Below are positions 49,277 to 55,963 of a stretch of DNA of 55,963 nucleotides, piece by piece; the stretch's first letter is position 1, and every line of letters begins with the position of its first letter. Under the pieces are notes generated by a model. It was not told the origin of the DNA and ran no database searches. It worked only from the letters and a program-made list of their open reading frames with translations. The position numbers were made by a program, and so were the translations under genes. The stretch is from an uncultured Verrucomicrobia subdivision 3 bacterium (GTDB lineage: Bacteria; Verrucomicrobiota; Verrucomicrobiia; Limisphaerales; UBA11358), in assembly GCA_903944085.1 (NCBI GenBank), contig CAJAQO010000083.1, positions 70,590 through 126,552 of the forward strand, read 5' to 3'.

Positions 49277-50559
49277 GGCTGGCTCAAGTTCAGATTGGTG
49301 GTGGTCAGGGCGGCGGTTTCGTGGGTGAACGCTTCGGCCCGGTGGTTCCATTCGAGAAAATTTAACCGCCAGCTCGCCATATCCACCACGGCCTTGAGGC
49401 TGGGTGAAAGATTGGTGACGGCCAGCGGCGCGGCATTCGTGAGGATGTTGCGGTAAGCCTCGATCGCCAAACTTGGCTGCAGCAGTTTTTCGTAGGTGAT
49501 GCCGACTTGATAGCGCACGGGCAACTGCCACGCAGGCGCCGGATCGAGCTGCGCCAGCGCCAGATAAACCTGCAGCGCCTTCACAAAATCGCCTTCCTGA
49601 TACAGCTCGTTGCCAATTTCGTTGCCGACGCGCTGCTGCCAGTAAGACCAGATTTCCGGATTGTTCGTGGTTTGATCGCGTTCTTCTTTCAAAAAAATTT
49701 TCACCTGCTGGAGCGCCTCGGTATTCCGGTTCTGGCCTTTGAACGCCTGCGCCAAATGATACCGCACTTCCGGCTCCTCGGTGGATTTGGGAAAATGCGC
49801 CAGAAAATCCTGCGCCTGATTCGCCGCGTCCTCGTGGCGGTTGATGGCTTCGAGCGAGCGGATGAGCCGGAACTGGATTTGCGCGCGGTCGAGCGCGGGA
49901 TCATTCTGCGTGAGCAACCGCGAATAATAATCCGCCGCGTCCTTGAATTGGCCGACGAGATAATGCGTTTCCGCAATCTCCACCTGCGCCTGCAAGACCA
50001 GTCCTTTATAAAACGGGAGCTGGTTGTTTTTCAAGGACAGCGCGGTGGTCATCACGCCATAAAATTTGGCGAGCGCCAGATTGGGCAAACCCATCTGCCG
50101 GAAAAGCTGGCCCTGGTGCAGAAAAATTTCCGGCGTGCGGTCGTCGCCGGGCCAGCGCTGGAGATATTGCGCGTAGATGGATTGGGCGCGCGGCAGGTCG
50201 TTTTGCGCCGCCACCGCCTGGCCCAATTCAAATAGCGCCGTCTGCTGGGTCGCTTCCGGCACGTCCTCCGCGAGCAGCTTGATGAAATTGATTTCCGCCT
50301 CCGCATAATCCCGCGTGTTGGCCTGAAACCGCGCCGTCGCCAGCGTGAAATCAAAGCGCTCCAGCTTGGTCGGCATGGAAAAATTCGTCTCCGAAGCCGT
50401 GCTGACCATTTCCGGCGGGACCGCATTGGTCACGGCGATGCCATTCGTCGCCGGCGGATTCAACGGCTGGGCTGGCAATGTGACCAACCCAAAACCAAAC
50501 ACCGCCAGCACCACCGGCACGCGGCGGCACATCGGCAAAAAGTAATTCAGCCAGGTCAT
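49273..50559 (-). CDS. Exported tetratricopeptide repeat protein
   Basis: A 428-residue protein with an N-terminal signal or anchor (VPVVLAVFGFGLVTLPAQP) and a chain of TPR-like helical pairs over about 70-400. Examples are FDFTLATARFQANTRDYAEAEINF, AVAAQNDLPRAQSIYAQYLQRWP, AETHYLVGQFKDAADYYSRLL and AFKGQNRNTEALQQVKIFL. The spacing resembles YbgF/CpoB or outer-membrane assembly TPR proteins, which scaffold complexes in the periplasm. It overlaps its upstream and downstream neighbours by four bases each. The same operon encodes a FlgN-like protein and the sigma-54 activator, so a flagellar role is possible but unproven. Confidence 0.8.
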   Translation of the reverse strand: MTWLNYFLPMCRRVPVVLAVFGFGLVTLPAQPLNPPATNGIAVTNAVPPEMVSTASETNFSMPTKLERFDFTLATARFQANTRDYAEAEINFIKLLAEDVPEATQQTALFELGQAVAAQNDLPRAQSIYAQYLQRWPGDDRTPEIFLHQGQLFRQMGLPNLALAKFYGVMTTALSLKNNQLPFYKGLVLQAQVEIAETHYLVGQFKDAADYYSRLLTQNDPALDRAQIQFRLIRSLEAINRHEDAANQAQDFLAHFPKSTEEPEVRYHLAQAFKGQNRNTEALQQVKIFLKEERDQTTNNPEIWSYWQQRVGNEIGNELYQEGDFVKALQVYLALAQLDPAPAWQLPVRYQVGITYEKLLQPSLAIEAYRNILTNAAPLAVTNLSPSLKAVVDMASWRLNFLEWNHRAEAFTHETAALTTTNLNLSQP

Positions 50560-51056
50560 TTGACAATATATTCCGCGCGGCTGGATTTATCCGGCACCGG
50601 GGGCATGAAGCCGACATGAAACGGTCCGGTCAGCACCGTGTTCGTCCCGAATTGGACGGGATGAAAATACGTCGCCAGCATTTGCGGCGTGATGCTCAAC
50701 AAATCCGGCGTGGGCAGCGCAAACACCGACGCGCTGAAAGTTTCCTCCAAAGACCGGTCCGCGCCCAGACCGTTGAGCGGCCCGGCCAGAAAAGCGTTCG
50801 CCGCGTCGGTGCTGGTGGCGTCGGTGGTGCCGGGAAAATTTTTCACCGCCACCGCCGCCAAGTTGGTATGGGCGACGGGAGCCGCCTCAATTTTGAGGCC
50901 GGCGACCGGGCGCGGATTTTTCACCGCCAGCAGGCGCAACGGCGGCGGGCCGGTCAGCGGCAGATACGGCAGGCCGGCGTGCGCCACCGCGCCGAGCGCG
51001 AGAACGATGCCCAGCGCTTTTAGCGAGGCGATTCCCAAATTGACAGGTCGTTTCAT
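50556..51056 (-). CDS. Small secreted protein of unknown function
   Basis: A 166-residue protein with a signal peptide at 1-27 (LKALGIVLALGAVAHA). The mature part is Pro/Ala-rich in its first half and then has DRSLEETFSASVFALPTPDLLSITP and PVQFGTNTVLTGPFHVGFMPPVPD. No family was recognised. It is the first gene of a four-gene minus-strand operon (this gene, TPR protein, FlgN-like, sigma-54 activator), and its stop overlaps the TPR gene start by four bases. Its promoter must lie in the 153-base divergent gap with the HDOD gene. Confidence 0.65.
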   Translation of the reverse strand: MKRPVNLGIASLKALGIVLALGAVAHAGLPYLPLTGPPPLRLLAVKNPRPVAGLKIEAAPVAHTNLAAVAVKNFPGTTDATSTDAANAFLAGPLNGLGADRSLEETFSASVFALPTPDLLSITPQMLATYFHPVQFGTNTVLTGPFHVGFMPPVPDKSSRAEYIVK

Positions 51057-51155
51057 AATTCAAGGCGGAGAGACGCCGCCGGATGCGTCATCGGAACAAT
51101 TTGCCGGGACTTGAGGAAAATGTTTGGCGGCGGAAAAATTTTTTGCTTTTGCCGG

Positions 51156-51182
51156 TCAAGTCGCCGGCCATTCTGCCGATGA
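51156..51182 (+). promoter_or_regulatory. Possible sigma-28 (FliA-type) promoter of the HDOD gene
   Basis: TCAAGTCG at 51156-51163 and GCCGATGA at 51175-51182 are separated by 11 bases. The FliA consensus is TAAAGTTT-N11-GCCGATAA. The -10 part matches seven of eight bases and the -35 part five of eight, with the exact spacing. The HDOD start codon is 28 bases after the -10 box. Because a GC-rich genome yields GCCGAT by chance, this is tentative. Confidence 0.4.
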
Positions 51183-51209
51183 AAGGGTGGATTTAATTCC
51201 GATTTTAAC

Positions 51210-52121
51210 ATGGCGCAAATCTCGACGGCTCAAAGTGTAACCCGGCTCGGCAAAGGTGAAATTCAGACGCAACTGGCGCGCTGTCCTTCGCTGCCTTCGC
51301 TGGGCAGCATCAACAAGGCATTGCAGGGGCTGCTCCTGACCGAGCAGCGTTACACCGCGCAAATCGCGGAAATCATCCGGCGCGATCCCAGTCTCACCTC
51401 GCGCCTGCTGCGGCTGGTGAACTCCGTTTATTTCGGCCTCACCACGCCGGTCAACAGCATCGAGGAAGCCGTTTTTTATCTCGGCGTCCGGCAAATCCGC
51501 CAGCTCGCGATGGTCACGCCCGTCATTGAAGATTTTCAGCGGCTCACGCGCCAGTGCAGTTTCCCGTGGCGCGAATTTTGGCAGCACTGCATCGGCACCG
51601 CGATTTTGACGCGCGAAGTCACCGCCAACGTGCCCGGTCCCACGGAAGATTCCGATTATGTCGCCGGCCTCGTGCATGACATCGGCAAGATCGTCATGGC
51701 CTGGTCCTTTCCCGATCACTTTGCCGAAATCCATCGCCAAGCCATCGTCGGCGAGCGCGCGATTTCAGAAATTGAGGATGAAGTTCTCGGCGTGAATCAT
51801 GCCGAACTCGGCGCTTTATATCTGGAACGCCATCGCCTGCCGGAGCTGATGATTTATGCCGCGCGCTACCATCATTGCCCGGAGAAATCATCGCAATTCC
51901 GCCACACCATCGCCGCCGTGCAACTGGCCGACATGCTGCTGCGCAGCTCGAAAGTGGGTTGCAGCGGCGACTATGTGGAGGTGACGCGTGAAGCCTGTTA
52001 CTCCGCGCCCGTCTGGCAAGTGCTGCTGGCGCGCACGCCGGAAGCCGAGCAGGCCATCGTCAAAGCCTCGCTCTCGCGCACGCTCGAACAAATTCCCACC
52101 ATGCTCGAAGGCATGGTCTGA
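51210..52121 (+). CDS. HDOD domain signalling protein
   Basis: A 303-residue cytosolic protein made mainly of one HDOD domain (about 25-225). It starts with LPSLGSINKALQGLLLTEQ and QIAEIIRRDPSLTSRLLRLVNSVYFG, then IEEAVFYLGVRQIRQLAMV and the GLVHDIGKIVMAW motif. HDOD domains resemble HD phosphohydrolases but mostly act as signalling or scaffold modules. In several bacteria they act in motility, biofilm or chemotaxis control. The HDIGK metal motif is kept here, although HDOD proteins often lose it. It is transcribed alone, away from the flagellar-linked operon and ends at a bidirectional terminator. Confidence 0.9.
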   Translation: MAQISTAQSVTRLGKGEIQTQLARCPSLPSLGSINKALQGLLLTEQRYTAQIAEIIRRDPSLTSRLLRLVNSVYFGLTTPVNSIEEAVFYLGVRQIRQLAMVTPVIEDFQRLTRQCSFPWREFWQHCIGTAILTREVTANVPGPTEDSDYVAGLVHDIGKIVMAWSFPDHFAEIHRQAIVGERAISEIEDEVLGVNHAELGALYLERHRLPELMIYAARYHHCPEKSSQFRHTIAAVQLADMLLRSSKVGCSGDYVEVTREACYSAPVWQVLLARTPEAEQAIVKASLSRTLEQIPTMLEGMV

Positions 52122-52155
52122 AAAGCACCGGATTGCCGCAGCGGTTGATTGGCCG

Positions 52156-52189
52156 AAAAAGCGCCAGGGAAAATTCCGTTGCGCTTTTT
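52156..52189. terminator. Bidirectional terminator between HDOD and PEP-CTERM genes
   Basis: AAAAAGCGC (52156-52164) and GCGCTTTTT (52181-52189) form a perfect 9-bp stem. The stem brings its own A-run and T-run, so it works on either strand. The loop contains a smaller inverted GGAA/TTCC. It sits between the two convergent genes. Confidence 0.75.
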
Positions 52190-52207
52190 GCGCGGCGACA
52201 ATTTTTA

Positions 52208-52801
52208 TCAATTAACAAAGCTTTCGCACCGGCGTTTCCTTCCGCACCGGCGTTTCCTCACCTGCCGTTTCACCGGTTTGGCGCGCGCCAGAGCGATCAG
52301 CCCCGTCACGCCGCCAAAAACGCCCAGCGCCACATTCACCGGTTCGGGCACGGCGGTGATCTCCAGGCTCCAGCCCTCGAGCGTGGTTGCGCCGCCCGGG
52401 CTTTGATCCCCGAAATACAACGTCCAAGGGTTGTTTGGGTTTTGCGCGACAAAAGTAGTTCCAAAATCAACCGCGTAAGTCACCGGCGTGCTTTCGCTCA
52501 AGGTCTTACCCTGCACCAGACTGGTCAGGTCGGAAGCGGTCGAGTCGGTTAAATCGCCGAGCCGCAGATACCCGGACAAATCGCTTGCAAAACCGCCCTG
52601 CAAGACAAAGGTCAAGGTCACGTCCGTCAGACTGGTTCCCAATCCGCTCAACGTGCGGGCGTCGCTGAAACCAATGGTGCTGTTATCCGGAATGGCCCCA
52701 ATGGCCGGGCCGCCGTTCAATGTGCCGAAACTGTAAAGCGCGCCCCCCGCAGGAAAACTGAGCGCGAGCATCAAGCTCGCGAGGCAAACCTTCGTTTTCA
52801 T
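52208..52801 (-). CDS. PEP-CTERM exported protein with a P-domain-like beta-sandwich
   Basis: A 197-residue exported protein. It has a signal peptide at about 1-20, then a beta-rich domain (about 25-150) with LTFVLQGGFASDLSGYLRLGD and WTLYFGDQSPGGATTLEGW. That layout resembles the proprotein-convertase P domain. The PEP-CTERM sorting signal is VPEP at 151-154, a membrane helix at about 155-172, and a basic cluster. PEP-CTERM proteins are processed by an exosortase and often linked to exopolysaccharide. Unusually, about 25 residues follow the helix, including RKRRCG and RKRRCE. These two come from an 18-bp duplication (52225-52240 and 52243-52258 share 16 identical bases). Confidence 0.82.
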   Translation of the reverse strand: MKTKVCLASLMLALSFPAGGALYSFGTLNGGPAIGAIPDNSTIGFSDARTLSGLGTSLTDVTLTFVLQGGFASDLSGYLRLGDLTDSTASDLTSLVQGKTLSESTPVTYAVDFGTTFVAQNPNNPWTLYFGDQSPGGATTLEGWSLEITAVPEPVNVALGVFGGVTGLIALARAKPVKRQVRKRRCGRKRRCESFVN

Positions 52802-52818
52802 GTTAGTTATAGTTTGGA

Positions 52819-55800
52819 TTAATGTTGAGCGAGGCGATAATACCGGCTGACATGATTGGGCTGGTCCGTATCGGTGTAACTCACCACGCCATTGGCTGCG
52901 GCTTTGACTGTGTTAATTGTGGTCCAAGTGCCTCCCAAGTCATCACTCGCCTGCACATCGTAAGCTTGATTCGGCAGCCCGGACGCCGTCAGCGTTGCGC
53001 TGACACCGGCCGCGACCACAATATCCGTGATCCGGCTGGAGGCATTCACCGCATTGACCGTCACCGTCACGGTGCCGGGGCTGCTCCCGCCGGCGTCATC
53101 GCTCAATGTGTAAGTGAAACTATCCGCGCCGGTGTAATCCGTCGCTGGCGTATAGGTAATGTTGCCCCCGCTCAACGCAACGGTGCCATGCGCACTGGGG
53201 CTGGCCACCGCCGACACGTTCAGCGTGACGCCCGCGTCACTGGCGAAATGAATAATTTTAGAGGCGGCGAAAGTGGCTGCATTATTTTTCGTGGTGACCA
53301 GCGCAAAGGTGCCCGGTGCCGGATTGATTCGCACTGAGCCGCCGGCCCCGGCGAGCGTGTAATTGCCAGCCGTGCTGCCGCCGAGCGCGAGATTGCCAAG
53401 CGACGTGATCGTCTGCGAGCCGCCGTTGGCGGAGGCCAGCGAACCGCTGCCCGCAGCCACGGTCACGTCATCCGCATTGACTTTATTGGCGATGGCGAGA
53501 ATGGCGGCGGCCGTGGCCGCTGTGCCGTCATAAACCCGGCTGCCGGTCAACAAAACCGGCAGCGGATTGATCGTCAATGCCGTGGCATTGCCCGCCGCTT
53601 GGACAAACGCGTAATTGCCCGCCGCCAAGCCGCTGCCGTTGATCGCGCAGCGACCAGCCGCAGTGTGTGAACTGGCCGCAGTGGTGAAAGCCAGCGTGCC
53701 CGTGGTCACTCCCGCCTGATTCTCACCGTTGACAAAGCCGGAGACGCTGCCGCTTAAACTGGGAACCGTGCCGCCATAAGTCATGGCTGCGGTGTTGGCG
53801 GTATAAGTCAATGTGGCTTGGCTCACCGCGTTGCCGCTCGCGGCGGTGGTGAGGTTGACGGTGGTGGCCCCGGAACTGGTCAGCGCGATATGTTGCGAGT
53901 TATAAGAACCTGAGACGGCCGCCGTCGCTTTAAGCCGCACATGCAAGGTGCCGTTCACCACGCCGCTGACGGGAGTAAACGCCGCGGTGTTTCCATAAGT
54001 TGTGCCGTCGCTCGAAATCTCGAAGCCCGACGGTGCGGTGGCTGTAAGATTCGCACTCAAATAGGCTCCTGAAACGGCGAAACTTTGCGGCGTTGAGGCT
54101 GTTCCATAGGTCGTCGTAAAAGCCGACGCCATTGCCGCGCCCGTAATGGTCGGGCTGCCTGGGGCAAAAGCGATGCCTTTCAAAATTGTTCCGCTGGCAG
54201 CAGTGTAGAGAGTCACATTGTTTCCGGCAGTGATGTTAATCGGCGCATTATATCCTGCGGCATCCGTCAATTTGACGACACTGTTGGCGGTTGAAGCACC
54301 AGTGCCTGTCGTGGCATATAATATTGCCCCGCTGCCATTCTTGGCGGCGCAAAGACCAAATCCGCCAAAACCCGTCGGATAACTTCCATTGGCCACCCAT
54401 GACCCGCTAACCAGCGAATACTTGCACACAGCTCCCGCCGTTGAACTATTGTTTGTATTGTCGAGAGCATACAAAACGTCGAACGCGGTGCCGTTGTTGC
54501 CGGATGAGATCAGATAGAAATCCACCGCGTTTGCGTCCTGCGTTAAACCGGGCAAACCGGTGAAGGTGCCTCCAGTTGCTGCCGACACGGTTGAAACGAC
54601 AATCGTGCCTGTCCCTGACTGCAGCACATAGACGATGCCACCAAAGCTTTTTACACTGTAATAACTTCCCGACGGACCGGCACTTGTAGATCCATTCGAA
54701 TAAAAGCCACCCGCGTCACTTATAAACCAGGTTGCATTGTTTACGCTTGTCGCGCCGCGCGGCGGATTGCCACTGCCCGTCGTGGTGCCTGTATAAGTCG
54801 TAGGCAAGGAGAATGAGCCAACGGCATTCACTGTTCCAACACCGCGCAACGGAATGAGATTAACCGCGGCTGTGGTGTCGGCGCTATTGCCACCAACAAA
54901 AGCAAGCAGCGTCCCATCATCGCTGGCTGCGAGATAGGGAGCGGTTCTTGCGGAACCGCTAAAGCGCAAGGCGCTGCTGCCAGAGCCACTGATCGGAATA
55001 GTCTGGCTTGGTGTTTGCCCGGCTGCCGTCGTATTCAACTCCATCAACGAGCAAGTCGTATTCGTGGTGCTGGCAGCGGCCAGTAGGACCGCTAGGTTGC
55101 CGGCGGTGAAGCCGATATTAAATCCGGACGAAGTTACTCCTGCAAGCCCATTGGCGCTGAAAGCTATTGCCGCACCGGACAAGGCATTGACGCTGGTGGC
55201 CGTCAAGTCGGTAAAGGTGGTCACTCCGGAAACCGCCGCTTTGGTTGTGGTGCCGCCAATCGTCCACGCGCCCGCACCAACGGCGGCGGTGACATTCGCC
55301 GAGCTGGCAACTTGGTTGCCAAATTGATCTTGAACCACCACCACGGGTTGAGCGGGCATGACGGCGCCGTTGCCCGCCGTAGTCGTGGGCTGCGTCGTGA
55401 TGGCCAGTTTCGCCGCTACCCCAGCCGCGATGATCTGGGTAACCGGGTCACTACTGTAAGTTGTCGCGAGGACGGCGATGCTCTTTGATCCGTTAGTTCG
55501 GATCAATGAGTCGGCGGCGTCATTCGCCGGCGTGAAAGTAATTTGGCCGGCAGAAACTGTGTAAGCGGAAGTCGTCAGCGGACTGCCGTTCACCGTGACG
55601 CTGGTGATATTTCCGCGCCACGCTGAATTGTCCGTAAAAGTGATTGCGAACGGGGCATCCACGGTGGCGTTGCCCGCTGCCGTGAGGCTGGGCGGGGTAT
55701 TGCCGGCGGTGGTGAAACTGAGTTCGGGCGAGGACAACGTCGTGCCGTTGGCATTGACCGCGTAGGCTTTGAAATAATAAGTCGTTGCGCCAGTCAGAGC

Positions 55801-55963
55801 AGAGAGATTTAGCGAATACGAACCGGTGGTTCCGGCCACGGTGGTCTTGTTATCGGTGATCGTCACCCCGCTACTGGTCTTGTAAACAAAACCGCGTTCG
55901 GTAATCAAGCTGCCGCCGTCCGAAGTGACATTGCCGTTCAACGTGGCCGCTGATGCGGTAACC
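52819..55963 (-). CDS. Large multidomain surface protein, 5-prime end outside the window
   Basis: The frame is open to the window edge, so the N-terminus is missing and about 1047 residues are visible. From N to C there is an Fn3-like unit ([16 protein letters not shown]) and a cadherin-like repeat ([21 protein letters not shown]). A bacterial Ig-like unit follows ([16 protein letters not shown]), then a central region with a propeller-like look (about 320-600). MBG/YDG-type repeats follow ([34 protein letters not shown]), then a cadherin-like Ig domain ([22 protein letters not shown]) and a small C-terminal module ending SRYYRLAQH. Such modular proteins are adhesins or exported repeat proteins. 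No PEP-CTERM tail is seen; the end resembles a discoidin-free sorting or fold-capping module. The binding target is unknown. Confidence 0.8.
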   Translation of the reverse strand, partial: VTASAATLNGNVTSDGGSLITERGFVYKTSSGVTITDNKTTVAGTTGSYSLNLSALTGATTYYFKAYAVNANGTTLSSPELSFTTAGNTPPSLTAAGNATVDAPFAITFTDNSAWRGNITSVTVNGSPLTTSAYTVSAGQITFTPANDAADSLIRTNGSKSIAVLATTYSSDPVTQIIAAGVAAKLAITTQPTTTAGNGAVMPAQPVVVVQDQFGNQVASSANVTAAVGAGAWTIGGTTTKAAVSGVTTFTDLTATSVNALSGAAIAFSANGLAGVTSSGFNIGFTAGNLAVLLAAASTTNTTCSLMELNTTAAGQTPSQTIPISGSGSSALRFSGSARTAPYLAASDDGTLLAFVGGNSADTTAAVNLIPLRGVGTVNAVGSFSLPTTYTGTTTGSGNPPRGATSVNNATWFISDAGGFYSNGSTSAGPSGSYYSVKSFGGIVYVLQSGTGTIVVSTVSAATGGTFTGLPGLTQDANAVDFYLISSGNNGTAFDVLYALDNTNNSSTAGAVCKYSLVSGSWVANGSYPTGFGGFGLCAAKNGSGAILYATTGTGASTANSVVKLTDAAGYNAPINITAGNNVTLYTAASGTILKGIAFAPGSPTITGAAMASAFTTTYGTASTPQSFAVSGAYLSANLTATAPSGFEISSDGTTYGNTAAFTPVSGVVNGTLHVRLKATAAVSGSYNSQHIALTSSGATTVNLTTAASGNAVSQATLTYTANTAAMTYGGTVPSLSGSVSGFVNGENQAGVTTGTLAFTTAASSHTAAGRCAINGSGLAAGNYAFVQAAGNATALTINPLPVLLTGSRVYDGTAATAAAILAIANKVNADDVTVAAGSGSLASANGGSQTITSLGNLALGGSTAGNYTLAGAGGSVRINPAPGTFALVTTKNNAATFAASKIIHFASDAGVTLNVSAVASPSAHGTVALSGGNITYTPATDYTGADSFTYTLSDDAGGSSPGTVTVTVNAVNASSRITDIVVAAGVSATLTASGLPNQAYDVQASDDLGGTWTTINTVKAAANGVVSYTDTDQPNHVSRYYRLAQH

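Overview
The window is a GC-rich bacterial chromosome segment. The gene content fits the Verrucomicrobiota (or a close PVC relative) best: a PEP-CTERM exported protein, secreted GH29 and GH2 glycosidases, a CT398-like zinc-ribbon coiled-coil protein, a small T2SS-like pilin cluster, large MBG/cadherin-type surface proteins, and few Shine-Dalgarno sequences. This placement is an inference from family content. No rRNA, tRNA, transposase, integrase or CRISPR array was seen.

Layout. 1-8,879: mixed metabolism and envelope (tcdA end, M20 deacylase, polysaccharide flippase and ALG5-like glycosyltransferase, small lipoprotein, alpha-L-fucosidase, purH, ROK kinase). 8,906-12,517: ribBA, orphan NtrB-like kinase, CT398-like protein, gmhA. 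12,527-17,208: tightly overlapping T2SS-like operon on the minus strand (ATPase, two F-type platform proteins, three short pilin-like proteins, small membrane protein). 17,291-20,072: redoxin, an Fn3-like protein bracketed by hairpins, a 42-bp phased repeat array, and a decayed serine-protease gene. 20,073-24,416: family 4 uracil-DNA glycosylase, GH2 glycosidase, secreted unknown. 24,548-39,619: a single 20-gene flagellar operon on the minus strand (flgB-flgC-fliE-fliF-fliG-fliH-fliI-fliJ-motE-like-fliK-flgD-flgE-fliL-fliM-fliN-fliO-fliP-fliQ-fliR-flhB) behind a near-consensus sigma-54 site. 39,888-45,494: heavy-metal-type RND tripartite efflux system. 45,580-48,844: a NarX/NarL-type two-component pair and an NtrC-family sigma-54 activator. 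48,848-51,056: FlgN-like protein, TPR protein and secreted protein in the activator's operon. 51,210-55,963: HDOD protein, PEP-CTERM protein, and the C-terminal part of a giant surface protein.

How the parts fit. The NtrC-family activator shares an operon with a FlgN-like chaperone and lies about 9 kb from a flagellar operon whose first gene has a -24/-12 element. The simplest reading is sigma-54 control of flagella by this activator. Its kinase may be the orphan NtrB-like protein at 10,283, but that is only an inference.

Most unusual DNA. (1) An array at 19,044-19,326 has a strict 42-bp period, alternating inverted GACGGTAA/TTACCGTC half-sites, and an 84-bp higher-order repeat. (2) Heptanucleotide tandem repeats are dispersed over about a dozen places. 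Some are paired as long imperfect hairpins, some lie in frame inside genes, two interrupt the flagellar operon, and some sit at the breakpoints of the dead protease gene.
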